This document shows, piece after piece, positions 10,255-22,463 of a stretch of DNA of 64,000 bases (position 1 is its first letter; every line of letters begins with the position of its first letter). The notes under the pieces are model-generated. The model worked only from the letters and a program-made list of their open reading frames with translations, was not told the origin of the DNA and made no database searches. A program made the position numbers and the translations under genes. This stretch comes from Parasitella parasitica (lineage: Eukaryota > Mucoromycota > Mucoromycetes > Mucorales > Mucoraceae), in the NCBI GenBank assembly GCA_025201805.1, contig MU619261.1:65593-129592 (forward strand), read 5' to 3'.

Positions 10255-13200
10255 ATGACATACTCTCCATTCAAATTAGAATCGACTCTACAAAATCACG
10301 AGCAAGATGTAAAATTTTAATGAAAATCCCCCCCCCTCCTCTTCCCTAAAACCCCTCTCATAACATTTATTTGTCTGTAGGTCAGAGCAGTGGCCGCTAT
10401 GTCAAATGATGTGATAATTTCAGCTGCTCGTGACAAGACTGTGCGCTCTTGGACTCGCATTGGCCCAAACACCTTTTCTCCTGACAAAGTCTACTTGGGC
10501 CACGGCCATTTTGTAAATGCATTGGCACTGATCAAGCCAAACCAAGATTACCCTGAAGGTTTGTTTCTGTGTTGATTGTGCCCGACTGACATGGTAACCC
10601 ACCACTGACACATCACTGACACATATTTTTATGCAGGGCTGATTGTATCTGGTGGGTCGGATAAAGTCGTCTATGTACACGATCCTAGTCGTCCTGAAAA
10701 CCCAAAATATAAGCTCATTGGACATAGTGAAACCGTAAGCGCACTAGCGACAACTCCTTCAGGTCATATTGTTTCCGGATCTTGGGACAAGTAAGTTTGT
10801 AATATTTGTTCAGCAGAGGAAATACCAATGCATGACGAATAGTAAAGCAATCGTGTGGAAAGGGTTTCAACAAGCATATGCGCTTGAAGGCCATTCTGCC
10901 TCTGTTTTGGGCATTCTGCCTATTGAAGACGATTTGATCTTGACAGGTTTGCTAGAATTGGCTAAACACATCCCCAGGAAAATTGCTCAAGTACCTTTTC
11001 CCGTTAAATAATAGCTTCCGCTGATAAATCAATTCGTTTGTGGAGAAATGGAAAACTGGTTCGTGTGTATCAAGGCCACACAGATGTTGTCAGAGGGCTT
11101 GCTTTAGTCCCTGGTATCGGATTTGTATCATGCTCCAACGACGGGTAAGTGTAGGGTTCAAAAAACGCACAACATTTGACACTGAAATATAGCCTTACAG
11201 AACTTTGAGAGTGTGGACATTGGAAGGAGAGTGCGTCCAACAGTTGTACGGCCACACATCGTTTGTTTACACTGTCGATGTTTTGAGCACAGGTGAATTT
11301 GTATCCTCAGGCGAAGACCGAACAGTTCGTATTTGGAAGGAAGGACAGAATATTCAAACTCTTCAGCAACCATGTATTTCAGTGTGGACAGTTGCTGCAT
11401 TACCAAACAACGATATTGCTATTGGAGGTAGCGATGCTGCTGTTCGAATTTTCACTCGTGAAACTGAGCGCATGGCTGCAGCAGAAGCGCAAAAGGAATT
11501 TGACGAATTGCTAGCAAGCCAGATGATTCCCTCGTAAGTACCAAGTGCTCTTGACACGGCATCGACTGATATAATAGCACAGCAATCAAATCGGCGATGT
11601 AAAGAAGGATAAGCTGCCTGGACCTGAGGCTTTACAAGCAGCTGGTAAGCAGGAAGGCCAAGTCATTATGGTTAATATGGGTGCTGCTGTAGAAGCCCAT
11701 CAATGGAATGCTCAAGATCAGAGCTGGAAAAAGATTGGCGAGGTAGTTGGCGGTAATGAATCAAAAGCAGTATTTGAAGGAAAAGAATACGACTATGTTT
11801 TTGACATTGACATTGGCGCTGGCCCCAATGGCAACCTCAAACTACCATACAATGTTTCAGGTTAGTCTCTAGTTAAAAAATATTACTCTGCAGGCGTAAC
11901 TCACATTATATTTTCACTTTTGATATAGAAAACCCATACGATGCTGCACAAAAATTCTTGATGAAAAACGGCCTCGAGCAATTTTTCTTGGATCAAGTAG
12001 CCGATTTCATCATTAAAAATGCAGAGGGTGTTAATTTAGGTAGCGGATATCAAGACCCTTTCACCGGACAAAGTAGATACACTCCTCAGTCAAATCAGCC
12101 TACTATCGGCCAAGCTTACATGGACCCCTTTACTGGTAGTGGGTCGTATCGTCCTGCCACTATCAATCCTACATCTTCACTAGGTTCTTCCACTTATTCC
12201 GATCCATTCACTGGCAGTGGCTCTTACAAACCCGGCGGAAGCGTGTCTGCCACCCCTACAGCAACATCACCATCACTAAAGCAAGCCAATGTATTGCCTA
12301 TTGTAAGTGCTTTGCTCAAAGTAATTTTAATCTGATCGTAACAATAACGCCTCACTCCCCCACCCCCCTCCCACCCGCTCCAGAAATCTTATTTAACCTT
12401 GAAGCAAGCTAATCCTGATGCCGTTGTAAACAAGATCCGCTCTCTCAACAAAGAAATTTCCGCCGAAATCAAACTTTCCGAGGAAGAACTTGAATCTTTG
12501 ACCTCCTCGGCTTTATTTCTGAAGGATCCAATGGCTTCAGGGATGACTGCCGCAAATTATGGTTCTGGTTTACTAGCTCTTATCAAGATGGCCAATGAAT
12601 GGCCTCAAGAAAAGCGATTCCCAGCACTTGATTTAATACGTCTATTTGCACTTTATGCACCTGAAAACTTGGCAGCTGCTGTATCTGAAAGAAATATTCC
12701 TGCTCTCCTGATGAAAGCTGGCGGTTTATCTGCAGATGATGTTGCACCCTTTAACGAGACAAATGCCATGTTGGCTTACCGTGGTTTAGCTAATCTTTTC
12801 AACCAAGAAGCAGGCCGTCAACTGATTTATGAGAGACGTAACATTGTTGCTGATATGATGTCGGTTGAAATTACTGGCAAATTCAAGGGCAAGAATACTC
12901 GCTTAGCACAGAGTACATTGGCAGTGAACTTTGCCGTTCTACTAACTAGCAAAAAGGAAGGAGAAGTTGAGCTTGGGTTGACTGGAACTTTGGTGGAATT
13001 GCTGAAGGATGAACAAGACGATGAAAATTTGTATAGATTTGTCATGGCCTTTGGAAGCTTAGTAAGTTGTTTGTTGTTTTTGTAACTAGCAAAAATTTAG
13101 AACGTTTTCTGCTGAATAGGTTTGTCAATCAAGCGCTTGTCGTGAAGTTGCAAATATTATGGAGGCCAAGACAGAAATTGGACGCATCCAATCGCAAAAA

Positions 13201-13257
13201 GCTGGCCAAGATCGTATGCAAAAGGCAACTGCCGAAATCCTTCAGATCCTAGCATAA
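10255..13257 (+). CDS. DOA1: Doa1/Ufd3/PLAA homologue: WD40-PFU-PUL ubiquitin-binding Cdc48 adaptor
   Basis: Ten exons (10255-10308, 10381-10558, 10637-10790, 10843-10946, 11015-11144, 11201-11533, 11583-11860, 11929-12302, 12384-13061, 13120-13257) join in frame to 806 residues. Residues 1 to about 300 are WD40 blades with GH...D-x-x-[IV]-x-[LI]-W repeats such as DKSIRLW, DGTLRVW and DRTVRIW. Next is the PFU ubiquitin-binding domain (around 345-450, containing DYVFDIDIGAGPNGNLKLPY and NPYDAAQKFL). A linker carries three copies of a DPFTG-x-SxY motif. The C-terminal PUL domain (about 545-806) would bind Cdc48/p97. The family acts in ubiquitin homeostasis, ribophagy and mitochondrial or endosomal protein turnover. 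Length is close to human PLAA. The short first exon (MTYSPFKLESTLQNHEQD) is assigned because it supplies the first WD strand. Its ATG lies only about 107 bases after the receptor stop codon. Confidence 0.92.
12057..12240 (+). repeat. Three DPFTG repeats coded in the DOA1 linker
   Basis: Within the linker between PFU and PUL the codons for (D)PFTG followed by a Ser/Tyr-rich segment recur three times (YQDPFTGQSRY, YMDPFTGSGSY, YSDPFTGSGSY). DPFTG motifs are a known feature of Doa1/PLAA linkers, so this supports the assignment and is not an independent element. Confidence 0.8.
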
Positions 13258-14077
13258 ATTGCCTCAACAAGACAAGTGCAATGAAAAGTAGGTACTACAA
13301 ACAGTGGAACAGTGGTATCGAATATTTTTGGTTAGTAATGAAATAAAATAAAATAAAATTGCTTGAAACGAACAATACTCGCTGTATTAAGGATTTAATT
13401 CGGTAGCAATGTCAATAACTGTGTCCCATTTTGTAAACATAATAACACATTAGTATGGAGCATATACCTATTTTCAGTTGGATTTCACTGCTAAAAAATA
13501 TTTCGTTTGGGAGTCTCAACAAAAATACATATTGTGCAAAAGTTACAATTCTTACTGCTTTTTTATACTGATGCGGTATGCACGATATTATTTATTGTAC
13601 GGAAAAAAGGATGTGTCACATTTCTAGCAAAATCACTACAGAATATCACTACTTTTTGCTGATTGCTCTGGATAGAGACATCACGCTTGCATGAAACTGT
13701 ACAGGGGAGTATAGGTAAAGTAGGCGATTACTGCACAGAATTTTGGCGGTATACGGGCTTGATTTACGCAAGTCATGGAGGATAGTATTCTGTATCCACA
13801 ATCACTGTTATCTGTTAGCTGGTTGTTCTAGATACACAGGTTATATGATCTCAAAAGCGTCTATGAACTGGTTTTCTATTTACGACAAGGCTCTTTTGTA
13901 TTCGGCCGACATCCATACTTTATTTGGCTGTTGGCGCATAGCAGTATTATTATAACCACATGTTTTCCAGATGCTGACATGTGGTCTTTTAAATAGATTG
14001 TTTTTGCTTTGAGAATGGTTTATTTTTAAGAAAGAATCAAAAAATGTCATATCTTCATGTAAATACACAACGGTTAA
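13258..14077. other. Convergent intergenic region
   Basis: This lies between the 3' ends of DOA1 (plus) and the coiled-coil gene (minus). It contains a run of AATAAA-like polyadenylation signals at 13340-13360 shortly after the DOA1 stop. No gene is supported. Confidence 0.5.
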
Positions 14078-15849
14078 TTATATAGCAGAAGGCTTGGTTG
14101 TAGCAGTTGGAGACGGTATTTGTTGACCTCTTTTGGCCAACATGGATCTTAATCTCAAAGTAGAGCCAGGACCACGCTGGCTAGGAGGTTTCAGCAATGA
14201 CTTTTTCGAGTTGTCAGGAGATGTGGCATTGTTGGTAGATGTAGCAGAGGAGCTAGTTGATGTGTCTGTGGCTGTAGTAAAAGTCGCAGCCGCTGCTGAT
14301 TGTGTTGGCGGCAAAGGAATATGTGATTGTCTCGTAGAAACTGATGATGGCGAGGCAGTTTTTAATGTTGCAGAGGGCCCCAACGATTTTTGATGCTGCT
14401 GTTGTTGCTCTTTTTGCTGAACAATGCAAGGCGTACGCACACGTGGCAAACCTATGCTGGCCTTGACTTGAGTCAGACGATGACCTGCTGATTGGCGGTT
14501 ATGCTTCTTGGTGATGGTTGCTGGCAGTGATGTTGCTGGCGCTTCTGTTGCCATAGGAATTACTTGAAATGATGCTAAAGAAGGCGTGTGGTCAGCAGAA
14601 GGAGCCATATCTACTACGGACACAGCAGAAGGTGTTCGACTATGTGTTGGTTTTTTGATTGCGCCGTCGTTTATCGGGCTACTTCTGATGGAAGATGCGC
14701 GGGTTTGTGCCGAGATAGAAGGTGCCAGAGCAACCCCAGCGCCTGCATTTATTTTCCCGTCATATGCTACTCGAGTAGAAGGTATTGGTAGCTTGTTGAT
14801 TTATCAGTATTAATATATCGATTTTGATACTACCAAATCTATGCCAAACTTACATTTCTCGCCAACAGATTATCCTCACGATCTAAAATAACAATAATAT
14901 CCTCGCCATTCACTAGCAATGGTGTATTTCTGGTGTAATTCATCCAAAGAGATACGCCTTCTCGAATTTTATCCCCGAGCTGTTGAATTTCATCCATATT
15001 ATTTCGTCTTCTTTGGCTCCTCATCAAGATGTTTCTTCGTTTCATATTGCTCTTTGCAGATAATGAGATCGTTTTAGCTATGTCCAGATCAACATAGGCC
15101 TTCTGCAGGACCTCAAAATCATCTGTATCGAATGCAAAAAAAAAAAAAAAAAAAATTGATATCTATGCAGTATTACATAATTCAGACTAAACACTCACCC
15201 GTTGTCCCAACATTCGAGAAGAATTTGCCAGAATCTAACTCCAAATCCCTGAGAAGATTATTTAGTTTTCTCAATATGTGCTTGGTATCCGGTTTATATC
15301 TGATGCGTGTAGTGAACAGCCGAGCATTACTCTAATGATAAGCAGTGTTACATGTAATATACCGTGTAAAAAGATGAGAAAATACAGTACGAGTCGCTTA
15401 GTTTCAACGCTTTCCATAGCGCTTCCACTGTTTGTGCTTGCAATAGAAGGCCGTCTCATCAAATTCTGCTTCATCTGTTGAGGATAGATGCTAGCAGCTG
15501 TTTTTATAGCTGAGTCAAGCGAAGCTTCTGCGTTGATGAGCAGACTTTCTTTGGAATTGTCGGCAGATAGGCCAAACTCTTTGAGCATAGCTTCAATTTG
15601 GGTGGTCGTAGATTCTACGGTTGTGATGGCTTGGTTTGTGAGCTCCAACTGAGCCAGCAGCTCATTCAGTTCAGCGGTTTTAAGAGTGAGAATAGAACGA
15701 AGGTTAATGATGGTTTGAGTTCCTTCGTCTAACTTTGCTAAAAGCATATTCACAGCATCGCCATTGCTGGTGGCTCCTATTGGAGAAGTTTCCGATAGCA
15801 TTTTGTTGCTGGCAGTAGCAGGTTGAGGATCGTAAGTCATGTCTATCAT
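14078..15849 (-). CDS. Coiled-coil protein with basic Ser/Pro-rich tail, possibly Kar9-like
   Basis: Four exons (15849-15391, 15331-15199, 15122-14854, 14791-14078) join to 524 residues from the ATG at 15849. Residues about 25-130 and 150-290 are predicted helical or coiled coil, with heptad-like Leu/Ile spacing. Residues 230-285 contain a strongly basic patch (MKRRNILMRSQRRRNN). After LPIPSTRV the C-terminal 230 residues are low-complexity, rich in Ser, Thr, Pro, Gln and Arg. The tail contains QSHIPLPP, which fits the SxIP motif used to bind EB1/Bim1 microtubule plus-end proteins. That layout resembles Kar9-type cortical or spindle-positioning proteins. However, I see no long stretch of clear family identity, so the name is a suggestion only. 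The first intron has a GTACTG donor. Confidence 0.6.
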
Positions 15850-16206
15850 TGTTTCTTCTGTGTTGCGATAAGAAAAAAAAATAAAAATAAAAAGAGCAAA
15901 AAGAGGTTGTGAATTTTCCAAGTGCTCTCAAGTGAGCGAATTATATTTTGCCCAAGAAGAAAAAAAAAAATGATCAGCAACAAACAAAAGCTACAGACTA
16001 AAACAAAGAGATTTTAGAATTAAATTTATATGAGAGTGTTGAATTTTTATTTAAATCAGAGTGTGTATATTGAGTGCATGTAATGGAGAAAGTTGTTGTT
16101 GTGTAGTATAAATGCATGTTTTGTTAAATATGAAATATCACTTTCAGAAGATGGAGGAAAGTGGCAGGGGACGAGCATGTATTCTATTTATTTTTTTAAG
16201 CATTAT

Positions 16207-18165
16207 TTACAACAACATTTTGAGAGGGTTCTCCATATATCCCTTGAAAGATTGCAACCAAGTGGCACCAACAGCACCGTCAACAACGCGGTGATCAGCA
16301 CTCAAAGTGACCTCCATGACATTGCGAACGGCGAATCCGCTTTCAGTGGTCTCATCAGCAACAACCTTCTGCTGAGCACCTCCAACAGCCAAAATACATG
16401 ATTGAGGAGGATTGATGATGGCAGTAAAGTTGCTAACACCAAACATGCCAAGGTTGGAAATGGTGAAAGAGCCGCCTTGGTATTCTTGAGGCGACAATTT
16501 GCCGTCGCGAGCACGAGTGGCCAAATCCTTGACTTGAGAAGAGATAGTAGACAAGCCCTTGGTTTCAGCAGCTGTGACAATGGGGGTGATGAGGCCAGCA
16601 GGAGTGGCAACAGCAACACAAATATCAGCAGACTTGTATTGTCTGATGAAATCTCCTTGCCAGGCAGCATTGACTTCAGGAACTGCCTTGAGGGCCAGGG
16701 CGGACGCCTTGACTACGAAATCATTGACAGAAAGCTTATATTTGCCTTCCGCAGACTTGTTGAGGACTTCACGCAACTTGCTAGTCTTGTCCATGTTAAT
16801 CTCAACAGTCAAGTAGTAGTGAGGAACTTGCTGCTTGGACTCGCTCAAGCGAGTTGCGATAATTTTCCTCATGCTGGTGGTAGGGATATCAGTGTAAGCT
16901 TCACCAGATGCACCTTGAGGGGCATAAGCGGCAGGGATTTGCACGGTAGTGGCAGCACTGGCAGCAGGGGAAGAGGCAGCGGGGGCTATTGTTTCGAAAA
17001 GAAATGGATTACCAATTGATATCCCATTGTTTTACATAATTCAGCTTACCCTTAAAGTTTTCAACATCTTCCTTTGAGATGATACCGCCGGGGCCGGAGC
17101 CCTTGACCTTGGAGATATCGAGACCACGCTCCTCAGCAATTTTCTAACGGAATAGATCAGTATTAATGCCGTCAAAATACACATATTTCGTGCGGTTAAC
17201 TTACTCTCGCAAGAGGGCTAGCTAAAACACGACCACCATGAGAGGGAGTAGCGGAAGATTCGCTCTTAGTAGATTCGACCACAGGAGAAGCGGTTTCCTC
17301 AGACTTGGCCTCAGACTTGGGGGCCTCTTCAGCAGCTGCAGGAGCAGGAGAATTGCCTTGAGCATCAGCAGCAGTAAAGTTTTCGAAAGCTGCAACATCA
17401 GCCTCATCATCAACAAAGATAGCAATGGGCTAATAAGCAAAAAAAAAATCAATCCCAATGTCTCCCGATTATTTCTCAAATGCAACTTACCTGGCCAACA
17501 GCAACATCCTTAGCACCAGTGTCTACCAAGACTTTAGCAAGGAAACCTTCTTCTTGACACTCAAAGTCCATTTGAGCTTTATCGGTCTCAATTTCTACCA
17601 AGACATCGCCAGGTTGGATCTCATCACCAACCTTCTTTTGCCAGGTACCGATACCACCAGAAGTCATACTAACATTCACGACAAGTCAGCTACTGTTACT
17701 GCCTTGCAATCTTAATCAACAACTTACGTAGGAGACAAAGCAGGCATGGCAATGACGTTGTGAGAAGGGAAGGCTGCAGCAAGAGGAGAGTCGTTTTAGT
17801 TTTCCGAATTCGGTTCCGAGTTACATGTAGCAAATCACACTTACAAGATGAGCTATAAAGTCTAGAGTCTTTTACAGAAACTTGGTTGCCCAATGTACGG
17901 AGAGCAATGAATCTGGGAGCACTATATCATAAGAGTCTTTAATTCAATACTCTTCAAACTAAAGCGAATTCAAAATTCGGGACAGGATTGAAAATTATCC
18001 CCACATTTTCTGGTCATATTCTTTTTTTTTTTTTTTTTCTTACCTTGATGAAGTGAAAGCGCGAGTAGCGGCATGCTTGACAAGAACAGGGGTGGTTCTA
18101 GTAGCTGTAATGCGAGCAGTGGAGGCAATTCCTCTCATAACTTGGCGTCTAATGGCAGCGGACAT
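16207..18165 (-). CDS. LAT1: Pyruvate dehydrogenase E2, dihydrolipoamide acetyltransferase
   Basis: Seven exons (18165-18044, 17921-17845, 17773-17728, 17668-17491, 17429-17205, 17143-17050, 16985-16207) give 506 residues. The N-terminus ([19 protein letters not shown]) is Arg-rich and lacks acidic residues, as expected of a mitochondrial presequence. A single lipoyl domain follows, with the modified lysine in ETDKA (about residue 115). Next are an Ala/Pro/Glu-rich hinge, an E1/E3-binding domain ([17 protein letters not shown]...[12 protein letters not shown]) and the acetyltransferase core. The core ends in the catalytic HRVVDG motif near the C-terminus. The enzyme passes acetyl groups from E1 to CoA in the matrix and forms the complex core. 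It is divergent from the ATP synthase subunit k gene, whose ATG is about 690 bases away. Confidence 0.95.
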
Positions 18166-18855
18166 TGTCTGTAAATGTAGCAAAATAAATAAAGAGAAAA
18201 GTAGAAGAAACAAGGGGGAAAGTGAAAGAAGAGAAGATCAAAACAATAATTGAAGTTTTAAAGCTGGAAAACCCAGGATATCTCGGTTAAAATGGACCCC
18301 AAAACTGACGCTTTGGAAAGATCATTCGTGACTCCTTTAGCGGATCTTTTCGTATGCTAATGATTGTATTCCTGGAAGCATTTTGGCCCTAAAATACTTT
18401 TCTCAAGATGAAAAGCTTTTATGTTTTTCCTAATTTGTTTGATTCCAATTTATATATTCTGCTTGATCATTTCAAATCTGAGGACCCCTTATTCCCCGGA
18501 TTTATCTTTTCTTTCAGTGATTTTTGTTTTGTTCTTTCTGATCCAGAAAATTTTAGCATCTTGTCCCAAAATTTGGCTTGAGTTGAGAGCTCATTTTACG
18601 TCAATCTCTGCTGTTGCAGCATTCAATTTGGTCGTTTGACAAATGATTTCATGAAATCTGGAAACTGTGCTCGAGTTCCCATTGGCCATGGGCAAAGGAA
18701 GACCTTTGATGCAGCGCACTTGAGAGTGATGACGTCTAGTGAAGGGAGATGTTGAAGCCTAATTTCGGTTTCCCCTGTTGAAATATATTATTTTTATTTC
18801 ATCCAAACCTTTCTCCACCTTTTTTATTCCTTCAACCTAATAAAATACATTAAAA
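18166..18855. promoter_or_regulatory. Shared intergenic promoter region of PDH E2 and ATP synthase subunit k
   Basis: The two flanking genes are divergent and both encode mitochondrial energy-metabolism proteins. The segment has T-rich and A-rich tracts close to each ATG. I see no named regulatory element that I can support. Confidence 0.45.
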
Positions 18856-19122
18856 ATGGCAGGTCACTACGTTATCGCTGGTAAAACAATCCCCAACCAC
18901 AAGGTAATAGCTTATCCAACATATGATGTAAACCAATCACTCACATATTCGCAGATTGCCATGTTCTTCATTGGCGGTTATGCTGCTCTTGGAGCAGCTG
19001 CCATCTTGAAGCCCAAGGCTCCTCAAGCTGCCACTCCTCCTATTCAAGCCAGCTCTTCTGATGAAGAAGCTTTCATCCGCGAATTCCTCCAAAAGGCCGA
19101 GGCTGACGAGAAGAAGAACTAA
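18856..19122 (+). CDS. ATP19: Mitochondrial F1FO ATP synthase subunit k
   Basis: Two exons (18856-18903 and 18955-19122) separated by a 51-nt GTAATA...CAG intron. The intron is itself free of stops, so the uninterrupted frame would give a spurious 17-residue insertion. The spliced product is 71 residues. It begins MAGHYVIAGKTIPNHK, followed by one hydrophobic span (IAMFFIGGYAALGAAAIL) and a soluble tail ending DEEAFIREFLQKAEADEKKN. The start and the acidic EE-x-FI-x-x-[FY]L end match yeast Atp19, a small single-span subunit of the dimeric ATP synthase in the inner membrane. A TAA stop is followed by AAATAAAAC-type sequence. Assignment rests on remembered family pattern, length and topology. 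Confidence 0.85.
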   Translation: MAGHYVIAGKTIPNHKVIAYPTYDVNQSLTYSQIAMFFIGGYAALGAAAILKPKAPQAATPPIQASSSDEEAFIREFLQKAEADEKKN

Positions 19123-20858
19123 ATTTATTTTTCCCAAGTAAAAATAAAACAAATGAACGCTATACACTTCAGCAATACTATATATACGTATACACAATCA
19201 ATCGCTCGGTATAAGATTTCGTTTTCAATGGAGTTCGACATTAACTGTAGTAATGTAGTTTAGGATTTATAATTATGTCTTGACATTTCTTAGGGGGGTT
19301 GTATTTGAGTTACTAGCATAGGTCATGGCAATTGACGGGGTATGCTCGAAATTTCTCGAGTATAATGCAAGCGCAACTTTATTTGTGTCAGATATGTGCA
19401 TTTTGACATTTGATTGCTAGATTATGTTGATTGTAATAATGTCACATTTTTTATTTGGACCCGCTTAAAGTGTCGTGTTGATCAAATAAATGTAATGTAC
19501 GCACGTATTATCAGATGGAGCATTATCTTTAGGATGTCATTTATCCAACAAATCACTTTTCTCTTCATTGTGGCTACAATTACCAATTAGGTACTATTTC
19601 AAGCCCTTCTGCTTTCGATCTTGAACATTTACAGTTTATCATGAAAAAAAAAGCTCGAATTCAACGCTTTTTGGGCATCATTTTTTTTCGCTCACTCAGT
19701 TTGCTAACATTAGCATGATAATCCTACGAAAAATGAACACTTTTAACGAAATAAAGAGCATTCAATGTATTACATAATCAAATAGAAATCTGTGTCGATT
19801 CAGTCTGTAATTGACAAAAAAAAAAATATGTCGACTATGGTCCCAAAAACTAGCAATTGTCTTTTCAAGAAAAAAATTGCTTACAATCCTGAAAATCAGA
19901 CAGTCTAAAGTATGCCAAACAAAGAGAAATACTGAGAACAAAGAAGGAGTATGGCATGACAGTAATTTCCAGCTTTTCATATATACCCGATGTCTCCAAG
20001 GTCATACATTCATTAAATTACTGCCAGTTAATAATATTCATACATCAAAAAAGCAAACTCGCCCCACTGCTTTGTACGACATTCGAATAATCTTTGATAA
20101 TTTGGTACATTGTTGAACATTTTACTTGAAATCAGCTGGTGTGTATGCGGAATGGGCACGATTTATTTAATTTTTAAGAACGCAAAAATGAAGATCATGC
20201 GATTAAACTGGTTGATTATTTTCCAGGGGCCGTTAAGCAGGATGATAAGAATTATTTGACATATTGTATATGCCAAAGTAATGGAACATCATCAGACATT
20301 TCTTAATATTGAGAGATGTATCATACTATAAACGCCACTTTGAAGTAAATCGAGGCCCTTCTCCTACTGCGGCTTTCGTAAAACAGTGTGTATGTTGGTC
20401 TTTCTACGTACAAATGAAGTTAATATATTTATATACACATAATTTTTGACTTTGCTATGTGATGATGAAAGGTGGTGGAACATGCATTTATGGAAGCACA
20501 ATTGATTTATCTACATGAGCATATGTATATGGCGGCAGAAATGCATTTAGCTTCCCTTTGGGTTCTGTTCATTTGAAAGCAAGAAACTCTTAATTTAATG
20601 GCTCAGTAATGGCGCTGTTCCGGTACCTTGATTCACAAGGTGAAAACGAAGAAGCTCACCCTTATGATCATGAGCAAAATTTGATGGATCCAGTGTCGCT
20701 TTCTGTTTTAACCATGTGATGGTATAGTTTCGACATGAAGCTCCTTTTCACTTCCTTTAAAAAGGCAACAAAATACTCTTAACTTCTCAAGTTTTAAGCT
20801 TGATATTCAGTTAACCCTTTCCTTAGAACCACATATACTTTTTTCATTCACAACTCAT
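19123..20858. other. AT-rich intergenic region before the secreted DPBB cluster
   Basis: No gene is supported. The last 200 bases form the upstream region of the first DPBB gene, including GATCATGAGCAAA at 20665-20677 and a TTTAAAAAGGC-like element near 20757, which recur upstream of its paralogues. Confidence 0.45.
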
Positions 20859-21488
20859 ATGAATTTCTTTATTTACATCCCTCTTTTTGCACTTGCAGTT
20901 GCACATCTTATTAATGTCACCAATGCATTCGAAATCCGTGGTCGCGGCATTGCCACCATTATGGAATTCAATACTAGTCCTAATATTAGCCCTGCTGGAG
21001 TTTTGCAAAGACGCGGTCGTGGTACTTGGTAAATTTCTAGTTTACTCAAAGCAGTAGGACTTCACTGACAGTAACATTGGTTATATTAGGTACGACGGCG
21101 ATGATTTGGGGGACGCTGCTTGCTATGGACGTAATGGTCTTCCCTCATTCGATGCCAAAGAATCCCATATGATTGGGGCTATGGTAAGAAGTATACTGTG
21201 TTTACAAGCATCTGTTAACCATATCCATAGGCAATGAACGGGTTTGAAAACTGCTATAAATGTATGAAGATTACGAACAACAAGGACAAAAAAAAGACCG
21301 TTGTTGTCAAGATTGTTGACAAGTGTGCCGGTTGCCAGGTTGGGAAGGCAATTGACTTGACTCCTGCTGCATTCAAGAAACTTCATAGTGATCTTAACAC
21401 AGGTGTTCTTGACATCTCTTGGAAAATCGTCGATTGTCCTAGTAGTATCAACAACATGATGCCTAAAAAAAAATCCAAGGAAGACTGA
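20859..21488 (+). CDS. Secreted RlpA/expansin-like double-psi beta-barrel protein, paralogue A
   Basis: Three exons (20859-21028, 21090-21183, 21231-21488) give 173 residues. The N-terminal 23 residues (MNFFIYIPLFALAVAHLINV, then TNA) form a signal peptide. After a short propeptide-like region ending LQRRGRGTW comes the barrel. It contains GDAACYGRNGLPSF, the Cys-rich segment FENCYKCMKITN, VKIVDKCAGC and IDLTPAAFKKL, and it ends ISWKIVDCP. The D-x-C-x-x-C and DL-x-x-x-AF motifs are the core signature of barwin, loosenin, papain-inhibitor-like and expansin-N-terminal domains. Both intron positions match paralogues B, C and D. A secreted, disulfide-bonded wall- or substrate-binding protein is likely. 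A lytic activity is not demonstrated. Confidence 0.85.
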
Positions 21489-22463
21489 GCTTTTCAGTAA
21501 ATCAGACTTGAAATGTTTTTAGATAACCCAAATAAATAAAATAAAGCATATTTATACTTGCCATGTACTTCTATTGTTGTTTTTTCTCAAACTACGCTTG
21601 TTATGATTTTCTTTGCTAATGATAACACCATAAATATGAATTGACTGTATTTTTGGCTTATATGATATTGTAGGAAGAGTGCAGATATGGAATATTATTA
21701 AATAAGCCATTTATGCTATTTTATTAATTTTTTCATTGACTTGCTTGGTTTTCAGCAAAACCAGATTCGCAATAATTTCTCAATTGATCCATTTTGAAGG
21801 AATGCCCAACTGCTTACTCTAAATACTATCCGTCTTTTTTATCATCTTACGAGTACTGGCAAATAAGAGACGTATCAAGTCATTTCGAAGCAAAGAAAGA
21901 ACCGGTAGAATAAGCACATTACTATCCTTTAATGGTCAAATTCTAGACCTTTACTTTCCTACGGTTATTGGATGTGAAGTAATATTTTAGTACAGTCATG
22001 CTGTTTAAGGTTTCTAGTTCCACAGACTTCCTCACCTTAACATTAATGAAGCATTATGTTATACATTTGCATTTATACGATGGCTAAATTTGTGAAAACC
22101 TCAATATATGAGAGAATACATTACCCATTTCTTAAAGTATTCATTTTCTTGTTGCATTTGTATAGAAAAAAAAATGAGTAACTCATTGTGTTTATTGGTT
22201 CACAGTGAACATAGTTTCTAGGCCTTCACTTTGCAAGGTAAAAATCAATTTAGTAGTTCTTTATGATCATCAGCAAAGTATGATAGCTTCATTGTCGTTT
22301 TTAAACCTTGTGATAGTGTAATCTCTGTATGAGGGTCCCATTTTCATCTCTCTTGTTAAAAGGCGAAGATAATCGCCTGTTTTCATGTGTTTTCTTGATT
22401 TTACAATCTTGATATTTTTCAACCATTTTAAAGCCTTATAAACTTTTCTCATCCACATTTTAA
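21489..22463. other. Spacer between DPBB paralogues A and B
   Basis: No gene is supported. The promoter-proximal part contains GATCATCAGCAAA at about 22265 and TTAAAAGGC at about 22357, both shared in position with the other paralogues. Confidence 0.45.

Noticed and set aside
14133-14813. Plus-strand frames opposite the coiled-coil gene
   Set aside because: They are shadows of the Ser/Thr/Ala-rich minus-strand exon.
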